Below, piece by piece: positions 1-12,331 of a stretch of DNA of 64,000 nucleotides. Source of the stretch: Albifimbria verrucaria (Eukaryota > Ascomycota > Sordariomycetes > Hypocreales > Stachybotryaceae). The notes under the pieces were generated by a model. The model worked only from the letters and a program-made list of their open reading frames with translations. It had not been told where the DNA came from and did no database searches. The position numbers and the translations under genes were made by a program. The stretch is from positions 1,178,001 through 1,242,000 of the forward strand of contig JAHREC010000007.1 in the NCBI GenBank assembly GCA_020081605.1, given 5' to 3'. Position 1 is the stretch's first letter, and each line of letters opens with the position of its first letter.

Positions 1-1658
1 GCTTCCACTTGCACTTCCACCCTCGGCCGCCACCCTGGTCCTCCGTTGTGTTTCTTTTGTTTCCGTGTTTCAACGACTGGGGCTGGCGTATGGCTGACGC
101 GTGAGAGCGGATGGGATATCTGCCCGACCATCAGGGTTCACCACTGCATGCGTGACATGCAGGTATCAGACAGTTAGACAGACAGACAGTTAGAGGGACA
201 GACAGCGTTCGTATAGAGAGCCACTGTCTCGAAGCCCAACGGATCGGACCGTGTGAGATTCCAACGTCCGTGATGTGCCAGAGGGTGCATGGGCAGCGTC
301 TGTTCCGCACTCGGCGGCGTGTTGGTAAAATCTGGGGCCCTTGTTCTGCAGGCAGGGGTTCGGGTGTGTCTCGCGCTACCTGTATCTTGGTTCGTGGCAG
401 TAGTGTCGATGCTGGTTGTTCATTGGGAGCAGAGCAACGCGAGAGTCGTGTCAGGCCGCGCAATGCAGACAAGACGAGGCCGTTTACCGTATTTCTCGTC
501 TGCAGTCATCAAGCGCGGTGTAAGAAGGAGAAGGTCAGGTGTGCCCGTGCTGAAAGCAGGCGCCTGTATCTTGATTGCGTTGGCTGGCTGGCTGGCACTG
601 GCACTGGCACAGGCACACGCTTGTGGTCCTTACAGCGCATTCCTACGGAAGCTCAGACCCCTGATGCCACGCTGCGGGCACCATTGTTAGATGCCCTGTC
701 GTGCAGAATCAGGTACCCGACCGGTGGCTTCCCCGCCATGCGCAGCCTGGATCAAGGTACATGTACATGCCGGGCTCCAGCTGCCTAACGTCCCTACCTA
801 GCGCATCTTACAAGTATCTTAGTAGTGCTAGGAGTATCCACCATTGGTGGCCACAAGTACCTTAGTACCTAAGCGACGGGTTCCCTAGGCCGGGCCTTAG
901 CACTACTGTATGCACCTAAATTGGTGATGGTCACTCATTCACCAGTCAAAGCCGTTCCCTCTCGCCTTGCCTTGTCTCGTCTTGGACTGGCTCGCCTCAC
1001 CTCACTCACCTCTACCGGCCTCTGCATCTGCATCTGGCTCGGCCTCTTGGTCAACAAATAATCAAACGACGCCCTCCTTCTCGCTATCCTCTTAGTCTGC
1101 GGGGAGTGCATACGTACATACCGCACGCAGCTAGCCGTTGCACCGGCCGAGACTCCTCCGAACTGAGCTGGACCAGAGCAGAGGCATCCATCCATCACCG
1201 ACGACATCTCATTCATGCTGATGGCCGTTGCGCCCGCTGCTGCTGCCGTTGCTGCTCCTCTTGTCTGCTCCTCATCTGCTGGCCTCCACCTCAACAACCT
1301 GGGCCCGGGACCTGGACCTGTACCTGGACCTCCACCTCCGCTCTCCACCTCCACCTTGGCTCCCACTCGACCCTTTTCCCACGGTTTGTTCAGCCTGTGT
1401 CGCCGTTAATTTCGCCGTCGCTCGTCGTCGCCGTCGTCGCCATCGAAAACCCCATCGCGTCGCTGCACCACCTCCAGCAACTTGGTGCCTGGCCCTTTTT
1501 CACCACCACAACCACCAAACCACCACCCCTCCACCCTCCTTTCGCCGACCACAGCGATCACGACAAAACCCCCGCCGCCGCCGTACGACGCATGCGAGAC
1601 CAGCAAACAGACGCACCATCAATGAGGCACAAGTGTGGAGGTGCGGTTGAGCAATGGC
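1..1658. other. upstream region, no supported gene
   Basis: Open frames here (for example 289-690 plus and 935-1366 minus) are arginine-, serine- and cysteine-rich, match no family I recognise and look like chance frames. A short CTGGCA/GGCACT repeat lies near 588-612. From about 950 the plus strand becomes pyrimidine-rich with many CCTCC and CACC blocks, which fits the promoter and untranslated leader of the RasGAP gene that starts at 1659. Confidence 0.5.
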
Positions 1659-4600
1659 ATGAGCGTACCACCGTCCGACATGGAAGGACGAGCTCACACG
1701 CAGGACGGCGGCAGTGACACCGCCGACCGGTCCCCGTCTCTGCCCCATCCCCATTCCCAGAGCCAGAGCCAGAGCCAGGCTGTCGGCAACGTTCAAAACA
1801 ATACACAAACACAATCCCACAACCAGAACCACTCCCACTCCCAGACCCAGGCCCAGGCTCATGCGCAGAGTATCTCGCGCTCGCAAACCCAACCCAGGCC
1901 CAAGCCCTCAACAGCCGCAATCATGTCGCCGCTCACGCCGCCTCCGCTACCTTGCCACCTCTCGAGATTCCCCGTGAGCCCATGGAGCGTCCCAGCGCCT
2001 CCAACTTGCGGTCTGCTTTCGGGAGAGCAGGCGGCACCGTCCGCGCCGTCACACCAGATCTGATCGAGATCACCAGCCCCGGCAGGAGCGCCGTCGACGC
2101 AAACTTGTCTCTCATGCCCCGCAGCTTCGGCTCCCAGCAGAGCTCCCTCGATCGATGCCCGGCGGCGTCAACCGCAGGCAAGGCATGGTATTCAATGAAG
2201 CCTTCGGAGATCCGTACGAGAGCAGCGAGTCCAGCCCCCGCCCCCGCCCCACAGGCTCGGCAGCGCCAATATTCGGCCGAGAACGAGAACAATGGACACC
2301 TCCATGCTGGCGCAAAGAAGCGCACCTCCCAGCACCGAACAGCGCCACCGTGTTGCCAGCGTCAGCTCCTCTGGCTCCCAGCCTACAGCCGATGAGAACA
2401 AGCTATTGGTTGGCTCCCCGATCCTCGATGCCCTCGGCTACCCATCCATCATCTCCAACCGGGTCGCCGAGACCTCCTCCCCGTGGCCTCCAGCTACAAG
2501 AAGACCCAGAGCAGACGTCTCATGAAACGCCAATCCTCCCGTCCTACCTCGCCTCTGCGCTCACCCATACCCTCTGTGGACTCTTTGCCCTATCCCGTCG
2601 CCACGGAAGACGCCAACAGGCTCATCTTGCTCATGAAGACATTATGCGGGAAGATGAGGGTGAGGTTCAGTACCAGAGCGAGGATGACGGGCCCTGGCAC
2701 ACTGGGTTGGCCTACATCGACGAGGACAAGGCTTGCTTAATGTTCGACTCCGGACACGATGGACCTTATCACACCCCGATTGTCCCTGACCTGCGTGGGT
2801 GTCGAGTTCGATCAGTGGACCATCCTGATCTCTGTAAAGAATACATCGAGGTTGCCTGTGCCCAGCCAGCTGCCGAGGTTCTCTTGCGTCCCATATTGGA
2901 TGAGGAGGTCGATCTATGGCTGGCTGCGCTGCTTTGTTGGCAGCAACTGCGACCGAATGGTCACAAACTACAAGAGGGAAAGACCCCGAGCCCAGCATCT
3001 TCCGGCCGTCCTGAGCTGAGGAGACAGGAAAGTCCTCTGAGAACTCCAAGGGCGCCATCATAAAAGTTGGCAACATAAAGTTGTGGGACAAGGGCATAGC
3101 ACTATCGCCCCGGGCAATTGTCAAGCGTTCCTCCACTAGAGATCTCCGTTCCGCCTCTACGTCGTGGCGAAAAGTGTCTTGCATCCTGCATGATAATGGT
3201 GACTTTAAGCTGTTGCTCGAGAACGATGTTACCGTCCTCTCAGTAATTGAGCTCTCCCAGCTGTCCCGTTGTGCCATCCAGCAGCTTGACCGCACAGTTC
3301 TAGACGAAGAATATTGTATCGCAATATTCCCCACTTATGCGTCCAAGTCCACAAGACTATCCATATTTCGCCCGATTTACCTGGCCCTTGAGGGCCGAGT
3401 TCATTTCGAAGTCTGGTTCGTGTTGCTTCGAGCTTTTGCCGTTCCGGATATTTACAAACTAGACGATCCGAATAAAGAACACATCGAGGAAGTGGCAGAT
3501 TTGGAAAAGGACTACAACGGAGAAGTTTTCCGCATGGAGAAAACCGTGTTTGTGAGAGTAACGGAGGCTAAGTTGAAGCCGCGTGGACAGGTTGCCTCAG
3601 ACACGTTGACTCCCGACAAGTCCCTCAGAAATGACCATGACATATTGGTCGGCAACTATTTTGCCGAAGTCATTCTGGATGGCGAGGTACGGTCTAGGAC
3701 AACTACTAAGACAGGCACCAAAAGTCCGTTCTGGAGGGAGGATTGCGAGTTCAGCGATTTGCCGCCATCGATGCCGTACTTATCGGTAGTACTCAAGCGG
3801 GTTGATGGTAACCTCGAGAGTCTCAGCCATCAACTACAAGCCTCGCTTGGCTTAGCCAAGACCGGGAACCTGCATGAAGCCACGTGTGGTGCCGTGGACA
3901 TCCCACTTGACCAGCTCGACAAGGGCAAGGATCATGAACAATGGCTGCAAATTATGGATGACAAACAGCAGTCAATTGGCTCCATGTTCATTAAGCTATC
4001 ACATGACGAACATGTTGTCCTTCTACAGAAGGAATACCAGCCCTTATCTGACGTACTCCACCGTTTTACGAAGGGTCTAACGGCAGTCATCGCCAGCCTT
4101 CTGCCTGGCCAACTCCGCCGACTATCTGAGTTGTTTTTAAACATTTTCCAGGTTTCCGGCTCCGCAGGCGAATGGCTCATGGCGTTGGTCGAGGATGAGA
4201 TTGATGGCATCGGGAACCAAGCATCAATCGGAAAGTACCGTTTCAACAGCCGACTCCGATCAAACGAATCAATGGAGTCGGCGACTGATCGTGAGATGAT
4301 CGTTCGAGACATGAGCAAGTCGCTGGCTGGAGAAGCCAATCTACTCTTTAGAGGCAACTCGCTTCTCACACAGTCTCTTGAATTTCACATGCGCAGGCTA
4401 GGAAAGGAGTACATTGAAGAGGTTTTGCGGGACAAGATTTTCGAGATTAACGAATTGAACCCCGATTGCGAGGTCGACCCAAGCAAGTTACCACACGTAC
4501 CGAGCCACGAGATAGAGCAGCGTTGGAACCAGCTAATTGGCATCACTACCGACATTTGGCAGTGCTTAGTCGACTCAGCTACACGTCTGCCACCCGAGCT

Positions 4601-5572
4601 ACGGCATATCCTCAAGTTTATCCGCGCTGTAGCTGAAGATCGCTATGGTGATTTCCTGCGGTCCGTGGCCTATACCTCCGTATCTGGTTTTCTCTTTTGC
4701 GATTCATTTGTCCTGCCATTTTGTCGCCTAAATTATTTGGTCTACTTCGAGACCACCCACGCCCTCGAGCTCAGCGAACCTTGACGCTTGTAGCCAAGGC
4801 ACTCCAGAAGTTGGCGAATTTATCGAACTTTGGAAAGCGAGAGGAGTGGATGGAGCCAATGAACCGATTTTTGACCGTTCAGAGACAGGTCTTCAAGGAC
4901 TATATCGACAAGGTTTGTGGGATCCCAGCAGAACGAAGCACGAACGCTATTCCCGCAAGCTATAGCACACCGATCACGATCCTCGGCCGACTCGGGCCTA
5001 CCGCCAAGGAGGGCTTCCCAAGCCTACCTTATCTTATTGACCAAGGGCGAAACTACGCTGGCCTTGTTAAGCTCTGGGTAGATTCCAGCCCTCTCGAGGG
5101 TAAGAATCCTCCTGCAGACGATGAAATTTTGGTCTTTAATGACCTCTGCTTGGCACTCCAAAAGCGGGCGGATGCATGTCTTGCCAAGGTAGAAAGCTAC
5201 CGTGGCTCAGATACATCCTTATACGGCATGTCAGATGACCTCGCCGAGACATTGGAGCAGGCATCTCTCATCGAGTCACTCAGTGTGTCCTTTGGCGGCT
5301 CTTCAATTACATGGAACGACTCAGACAGACCACCTGGTAGCTCTGGCAGCGACGCAGCGGATGAGCCCATTAGTAGAGGAAGAAGCAAGGAGCTTCACCA
5401 CGGCCGCGAAGGTTGGGACACGCGAAAGAGTAGCGCCCTGCGGCATGTCAGCGGTAGCAGCTCAGGCGGAACGCTCAAGGCAAAGAACGGAAAGGTCGGC
5501 AGGACGATATTGAGCGGCATCATGAAAATATCGGGACGAGGCGAGAGTCCCGACTCCAGAGGACAGAAGTAG
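1659..5572 (+). CDS. C2/RasGAP-domain GTPase-activating protein (BUD2/CLA2-like), frameshifted
   Basis: A Ras-family GTPase-activating protein of about 1,300 codons that speeds GTP hydrolysis on a small GTPase; resemblance to the fungal BUD2/CLA2 group suggests a role in polarity. The N-terminal ~250 residues are rich in Gln, Ser, His and Pro. A PH-like stretch containing WLAALLCWQQLRP follows near 2870-3060, then a C2-like region (about 3540-3990). The RasGAP domain spans about 4020-4900, with the arginine-finger motif LFRGNSLLTQSLE near 4348 and the FLR-x-PA signature near 4690-4730. The ATG at 1659 (MSVPPSDMEGR) is the first in the frame that leads into the conserved region. The frame changes several times (about 1950, 2155-2300, 2480-2640, 3010-3080, 4696). 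The break at 4696 splits the FLR motif where one T is missing from a T run. No intron was recognised. Family is certain; the exact orthologue is less so. Confidence 0.9.
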
Positions 5573-7102
5573 GGCCATAAGCCTCGACCATGAATTTCTG
5601 TCGTACCAGTTTTCAGCGATAGCAAAAACCCATATCTACGTTACGAATCACGACACGCATATTGTCAGCGCGCCTTGCCAACGTAAACTGACGCACTTTC
5701 TTCTCGGGGCTCGGTCGTTCCGAGCTCTTTACTAGAGAAGACCTCTCGTTCTGAATACCATTTCATTTTACAGCGTGTTCTTTGCTTAGGGAGAAAGACT
5801 AGCCAAGATACAAAGCTTTTTGTTTCCGTTTTTTCCATAGACATGGGTGGAGAGAGAAAGGGATGACGGATGAAGACGAAAAGCACCGGCGGCAAGCGAC
5901 CACAGGGTTGGAGAGATGTTTTGCAGAAAGAACAAAAAGAGAATGTGGAAAAAGGCGAAGAGAGCAGGAGTTCTGTATCTGGATGAGTTACGTCATGTGC
6001 GTCGCGGCCGTCTTATATATCACACACATATACACAAGCATTTCCGTTTCCCCATTGCTTTTACTTCGTATTGACCAGGCTTGTGTGCTATGACTCTCGT
6101 CCTCGCGACTAACATACGAAAAGAGACGATGGGGATGGAACCAACAATCACACCCGGTGGGTGATATTACGTTGTCGTCGCATCAGACTTCTGACCCTTC
6201 GCTTGATCCACACACATGGGACATGCACACGCCCCTCTCTCCCCTTATGTTTGCTTTTTCTCCTATTGATTGTTTCCTTTTTCCTCCTTTAGGGCCCTCT
6301 CTTCCTCTCCAAATGCATTGTCCCTCATTGTGACGTCCTCTCCACTCCCCTGGTGCATGTGCTTGGTGCCTTGGGATCTGTGTTTGCTTTTCTTCACCGG
6401 TTCGTGTAGACGACGCTCTGCTGCGTGGATTGGCCCAGCTACGCGAGAAGCAGGGCCCTGGTGGGACTTACACCACAGAATCTTTAGTGCCCTCCGTTAT
6501 GTTTATTTCCTTTTTGCTTTTCTTCGCATGGACGCAACGAGGGAATTAAACGTGCGTGCGTTGCAAGAGTAGCCTTGGCGGTGGGCACATGTGACGGAGA
6601 TACGGGGCCGGTGAGTGCGACGAGCAATGTCGACATCTTCCCGAGATGTTGGAGACGGAGTTAAGCCTGAGAATGGGTCGAAAGAGGCAGGGCTTGGGAG
6701 TACTTCCGGAGACTTTGCTGCTGTTCAACTGAGATGCGACGTGACATATCATGGAGACACGTTGTCACATGCGAACCAACAAGGAGCAAACATTCTTCTG
6801 ACACGTCGGAAACGATCCCAATCAGATATTCAGTGAAACGCAATCGTAAAGTTTGTATGTTTGTTGTATTTGCAATGGTATCTTTGCGATCTCGCAGATA
6901 ATCTTACCAGCGTCTTTCTCCTCCATGCTATGCTCGCTCCCCATGCTGCATGACGAAGCTACATTGACCCTTCCTAGAGGAAATCCGATCTCTCAATAAG
7001 AAGTTTGAGACAAATTAACGGCTTTCCTCCCAATTTAAAGATGTTTCCCATCTCTATGCACTGTCACCATTTTCATCTGAGTCCCTCACCTCCTGGTTTT
7101 GT
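5573..7102. other. intergenic, no supported gene
   Basis: This stretch lies between the RasGAP stop and the convergent cyclophilin-40 stop. It must hold both 3' untranslated regions. Frames at 5863-6093, 6270-6572 and 6615-6836 show no recognisable domain and no intron-bounded structure. I see no RNA gene here. Confidence 0.5.
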
Positions 7103-8377
7103 CTACGAGAAGAACTTCTTGTAGGCAGCCTTCTCCTTGGCAGCACGTGCAGCGGCCTTGGACTTGACCGAGTTGAGCTCGTTGGAAATCAGGCTGTCGT
7201 TGGGGGCCAGGCGCAGAGCCTCGGTAAGGTCCTTGACGGCGCTTTCCTCGTCCTTGGTGCGCACGTTGGCAAAGCCACGGCGGTAAAGGGCCTTGGCACG
7301 ATCAGCGTCCTTGATACCAGTAACTGCGAGGGCAGCAGTGGCGCTGCGGACAGCCTCGTCCCAGGACTCGAGCTTAAGGCTGAGCAAAGCCGAGTTGTTG
7401 TTGAGGGAGAAGCGGAGAGCATCGAGCTCCTTCTTGGTCTCAGGGGTCTCGTTCTCGAGCTCGGGCTCTTCGTTGAGGTAGCGCAGACCCTTCTGATACT
7501 TCTCGATGGCGACATTCAGGTTGCCAGCCTTGAAGGCCTTGTTGCCATAATCCTTGCAGTCGCTAGCAATCTTGAGGATCTTCTTGGCATCAAGCTCCTC
7601 GGCAGAGTCCTCGGGAAATCCTCGTAGGGTCGCCCATGGCATCGGGCTGCTTGACATCGGCGGCGAGCGCGGCGTCGCCAGTGAGCTCACCGCAGTCCGC
7701 GATGATGGCGTCCTTGACGGGCTTGTCGCCGGATTGTGTGGCGAGGTTCTCGATCTGGCGGACGACGGCCTTGCCATTGAGAACCTCACCGAAGACGACG
7801 TGCTTTCCGTCGAGGTGGGGAGTCGGAACAGTGGTGATGAAGAACTGGGAGCCATTGGTGTCTGAGGGTTGGGAGTATTGTTAGTATTGAGCTACAAGAA
7901 GTTGCGGAGAGCCAAGAGGGATTCGGAATGAAAGGTGTGTACGTACTAGGACCAGCATTGGCCATGGAAAGCAGGAATGGTCGCTCGTGCTTCTTGGGGA
8001 AAGCCTCGTCCTCGAACTTGGCGCCGTAGATGGACTCGCCGCCGGTGCCGTCGCCAGCCGTGAAGTCACCACCCTAGCTTGGTTAGTCGGGCTCGATGCA
8101 ACAGGTAGTTGACAAATGGAGGAGACGAGAAGCTGAAGCGTACCTGAATCATGAACTGCTTGATAACACGGTGGAAGATGGAGCCCTTGTAGTGCAGGGG
8201 CTTGCCAGTCTTGCCGATACCCTTCTCGCCAGTGCAGAGGCAGCGGAAGTTCTCGGCGGTCTTGGGAACGAGGTCGGCGTACAGCTCCATGGTGATGCGA
8301 CCGGCAGACTTGCCGCCGATGGTGATATCGAAGAAGACACGGGGCCGCGAGGCCTTGGACTCGGCTTCGGAGGCCAT
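7103..8377 (-). CDS. cyclophilin-40 peptidyl-prolyl isomerase with TPR domain (CPR6/CypD type)
   Basis: Peptidyl-prolyl cis-trans isomerase of the cyclophilin-40 family, an Hsp90 co-chaperone. Three exons fit: 8377-8144, 8073-7947 and 7861-7103, with GT-AG introns. The start is [18 protein letters not shown]. The cyclophilin core shows [34 protein letters not shown] and [12 protein letters not shown]. The C-terminal half (from about 7600 down) is a tetratricopeptide region with [10 protein letters not shown] and [10 protein letters not shown], ending KKFFS. About 373 aa, the usual length. Two short C runs near 7615-7635, in the linker [14 protein letters not shown], break the frame; restoring one C in each gives exactly 374 codons including the stop. 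A GT-rich microsatellite (about 8391-8430) lies just upstream of the ATG. Confidence 0.97.
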
Positions 8378-10486
8378 TGTGAGGAGGCTGTGTGTGTGTG
8401 CGTGTGTTGGTGGGGGTGTTGGTGTTGGTAGCTCTGTGAATGTTCACAAGAAGCAGGCAAGAGAGCTCCTTAAATCAAGGTTGAAAGGGCGCAGGCTGAT
8501 GCTGGGAGCGAGAGAGGGGGAAGGCGAGAGAGGACAGAAATCCACTGCTTATAGCTTGGGAGGAGAAGTGAAGGGAAGAAGTTCAGAGGCCAAGCGAGAA
8601 TCACGAGGGTGGTTGTTGTTGGCGCCAGAGGTACTTGGACCCTTTTGTACCCAAGGTACTGGAGGGGAGTGAAGGTCGATGCGGGGTACTCGGTGTACCT
8701 CTCACCTTGCCCAACATCGTGTGCTACGAGCTAGCGAATGCAAGTATCTCGCGTCCAGAGCTGAAGCATTGAGAAAAGAGAAAACACCAGGCTGCAAACA
8801 GCTTCGCGGTACCGCCGGTACTTTGTTCTTGTTGCCTCGGTTTGCATTGCACGCAGCGAGGTCCGAGTACTGGGTACTTTGCCCTTTGTGCACCTGCCTT
8901 GCTCACACTCCCTTGACGGACGACCTGCCCAGCCTGCTCTTCCTCTCACGTCTCATCCTACTGCACTGTACTTTACTGTACCATGATTCTAGCGCCAACA
9001 AGGGTTACCACCGTCTTGGGCTCCCCAGTTGCGGTGCGACACAACCTCGAGAGCAAAAGAAAGCAACGCCTGCCGGTTGACCAGTGTCTGCTTTTCCCTT
9101 CCCTGCAGCCACCACGCGCTCAATCGCCGTCGGAGGGCACGCGCAGGCCCGCGTAGGAATCCCACCTTGGGACCGCAGACCAGGAAGCCCATGGTAGCAG
9201 TTCATGTAAGCCGCCGAGGTACCTGCTTGTACATACATTTACATTACATGGCAGTGGCCTACATGCCTCCTCGGCATCGGGGCGCTGGAAGCTTCTCCGG
9301 CACTGTAAGGCAGCGCAAGGCAGCGCAGGGCAGGCCCCCAGGTCCCAGGTCCCAGGCCAGGCCAGGCCAGGGCAGGGCTAGGCGGGGCGCCGGCCCCAAA
9401 CTGATCTCCATGGAAGTTTCTAGCTGAAGCTCTCCTCCCTTGGCCAGCGGATCTTGCGCACGGCAAAGGATGGCTGCTGCAGCCATTGAGCGCCCCTGCA
9501 ACGGGCGCCGAGACTCCGGTTGGCCTATCCGAAAATGGGGATTCTCGAGGGAACTGGACGTGCATGGGGCCGATCGTGATCAAGCACCTAAGAGGTTGAA
9601 GGACCCCAAGGCCCAGGAGAAGGAGGGAGGGTGACGACCGGCTTCCCAAGTTGGCACGACCTGGCAGAGGAAAGAGACAAGAATTTCTGAGCCTTCTCGT
9701 TTTGTGGCCTGATGCAACGAGTCTAGAACCTTCGCTCACCCAAGGCTCTTCTCTCCTGAATACTGTACAAACAGCTCTCCCTCCCAGGCATGAGGCTGAC
9801 GAAACGACCAGCCCGAACGAGATTCCAATCATCAAAGCCCGTGTCCTCTCATACCGTACTGATGCGACAAACCTGTCTCGTGTTTTCGAGTTTCAGGGCG
9901 TGTTAATCACCCGATTATTATTGTTATTATTATCATTATTTTATTTTTCTTAGTTCCGTGGTCTCAACGGCCGCCGCACAAGTCAGCTCCGAGCCTTGCC
10001 TGGGAGGAAAAGAATGTGAATCAGAGGGAACGCACACACACCAGACACACAGACACATACCCGTGAGGCACACAGCAGCTGAGAAACAAATACTTGCCCC
10101 TAATGGCTTCGACGCCGAATGGATACCAGCGTAACATCCGAGCAAGGGCTTGGGGAGGAAAAGCTTGTCTCAATAGTCGCTAATGCGATTCAATGACCGG
10201 GACCTGGGACGCTCGCAGCCGAAGCTGCAACATCCGCACCCCAACAAACGCAAGCCCAAGTGGTGTTGTCATATGCTACGCCGCCCTTTATTGGATACTA
10301 CGAGGACAATTCTCTCATGCGATGCCTGCAAGCCACACCGAATCATTCGATCGTACAGGAAGCCTCGTCCCATCTTCATCTGCCCAACATCTTTACAGCA
10401 TGAGCCTTGCTTTTGTCGAGAATCCCATCTTCCCAGGCATGCTACGACTGTACCCTTGCCCCTGTTTGGACCTCCAACGTGACCTT
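8378..10486. other. intergenic, promoter side of cyclophilin-40; no supported gene
   Basis: Several 60-200 codon frames occur on both strands but none shows a domain or a plausible exon structure. The segment contains a GC-rich internal repeat (9308-9380) and an ATT/TTA-rich tract near 9915-9950. It also has several copies of the short motif GGTACC or AAGGTACT around 8640-8890, a kind of scattered element seen repeatedly in the intergenic DNA of this window. Confidence 0.5.
9308..9380. repeat. GC-rich short tandem repeats (AGGCAGCGC, CAGGTCC, CAGGC units)
   Basis: Three consecutive short-unit runs occur: AGGCAGCGCA repeated, then CCCAGGT repeated, then CCAGG repeated. They lie in noncoding DNA between cyclophilin-40 and the tRNA deacylase. 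The type of repeat is plain in the sequence; no function is proposed. Confidence 0.7.
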
Positions 10487-11157
10487 TTACCAGACGTCAG
10501 CTCCTGCAAATGCGGTTTGGCTTGGCCAGGTTTGCCATTCTGCTGAGGCTCGCAAACTTACTGGCCCATCGTTGACTAATGCAACTTCCATCATGGCTTG
10601 GAATCTCCCATCCTGAACCCTGTCCTCTGCGTAGCCTTGCTTGACTTTCTGCACAAAATATTGGTACAGGCGGCGTGCTTCCTCAGGGTTTGCGGCGCCG
10701 TGGAAGTCTGGCTTGGTGCCCTTCTTGGTCGACGCGAGGAGCGTAAACTGAGAGACTGCCACGTCCGAGTCAGCTCATCATCATCGACATGCCAGTATGC
10801 TCAAAGCAGCAACGTACCGCATAAGACCTCACCACCAATGTCCGTCACACTCTTCTTCCACTGTGTCATACATTCGTCAGCACGCGTCGGACTCAGGGAG
10901 GGGCCTGTGGTTTTCAGACCCTGCCACCTTCCTCGTCGTCCCACAGCTTCATGCGTAACACCTTTGTCGCAAGGGAGTCCACCTCCTTCTCAGTGTCGCC
11001 GGGAGCGACGGCCGCAAGGACAAGGATGCCTTTGCCGATCGACGAAATGACCTCCTTGTCCACTGTCACGGACGCCGAAAGAACACGCTGCAGGATGGCT
11101 AGTTTTCTCAGCGATTGTGGCAACCAACAAAATGCAAACACAAACCGTACCCTTCAT
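10487..11157 (-). CDS. D-aminoacyl-tRNA deacylase (DTD1)
   Basis: Hydrolyses D-amino acids mischarged onto tRNA, a proofreading step in the cytosol. Four exons join in frame: 11157-11151, 11098-10920, 10860-10818 and 10755-10487, giving 165 aa. The first coding exon is only 7 nt (ATG AAG G), and its junction creates the family's standard start [16 protein letters not shown]. Family motifs follow: [29 protein letters not shown], the active-site motif [10 protein letters not shown], and VNDGPVS carrying the Gly-Pro used for chiral rejection (usually GPVT; here GPVS). Introns are 52, 59 and 62 nt; one donor is the weaker GTCTGA. The last ~20 residues, after GPVSL, are not conserved and could hide a different 3' end. 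No frameshift. Confidence 0.95.
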
Positions 11158-12331
11158 TGTGAAACTATAAAGTAAGCTGATGCCTAGTGATGTCGGTGAA
11201 AATCAGAAAAATTTGCTTTTAAAACAGGCCACTATCAATGCTTCTTTACGTTTGTGTTGGTTGCTCAGATGTCTTGGGTTCCGAAGCCGGGGTAGCAAGG
11301 CAAGCAAAAAACCGCGGACTATCTTGATGGATGTGTGCCTTATGCGCCGAAATATTCCCAAGAAAAAGGAATAAACAAATCAGAGAGAAGAGAAAACGTA
11401 TTACTGAGGATTTGGGATTTTTCTTCCCCATTTGCTTACTCCATTAACATATCAGATCGGTTTATAAGAGAAAAATTAAATGCAAAAATAAATAACTGCT
11501 AGGTCTGTGATGTCTGTAAAATACCTACTTATTCCTACGTTATTGACTACGACTTATGCTTGCTTGCTAACTTGTCCCCATCAAGGTAGGCGTCTCGCTG
11601 CCATGTGCTGGCCAAAGTAACCAGGCCGCCTAAGGCACCAATCAGCTCGTGGCTGCAGGCAAGGCCAGCGCTCTGTGCTGGTTATTTTAGTACTGATGGT
11701 TGTAGGACTGCAGGTACCTGCGCCAGCTGGCTGGCTGATCGCGTGTTGGCCTCGTCGTCATGTGAGAGCCTAGGTAGTGCTCTATCAGGACCCATGTCAG
11801 TTGCGGGTATCACACAATAGGACACCTTGATTGAATGCAGAGCAATCCAAGCAAACAAAGCGATTTTGGCATTAAAAAATTCCTCAATGCTAGTATATAG
11901 ATATCAGTTGCTTCTTCTATGATTCTAGCTATATAAATACTTGATTCACTCCCCATGATCACATTTTTCTGCACCACGGTTAACAGCTCGCAAGGCTGCG
12001 CTACCTGCTTTCTGCTAGCCAGCGGTGCCGCATGCCTACTGGTCGCATCACTCTTTAACGCTTCCATCTCCTGCTCTATCCTTCTCCAAGAGCAAACATC
12101 GCCCAACAGCCCGAATTGACCGTAAAACAGGTCGCCAACGATACCGGTTCCCGGAGTAAATTTCTCCTGGACATTCTCAGCAGCCACGCGACGTGCGTGA
12201 CCTGCGTTGCGATCCCCTGCCCAGCTCCAACACCTGGCTGGCACAGACGACCACGATTCAATCATCGCACCTTTTTCTATTCGACCACGACACCACCGTA
12301 ACGAGGCCAGGTTCCTCAGCACACCGACACC
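11158..12331. other. divergent intergenic region between DTD and NOT5
   Basis: Shared upstream region of two diverging genes. The middle (about 11160-11560 and 11800-11950) is AT-rich with short poly-A runs. A frame at 11810-12322 minus has no recognisable domain. The last 150 nt before 12332 are C/A-rich, like a fungal leader. Confidence 0.5.
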
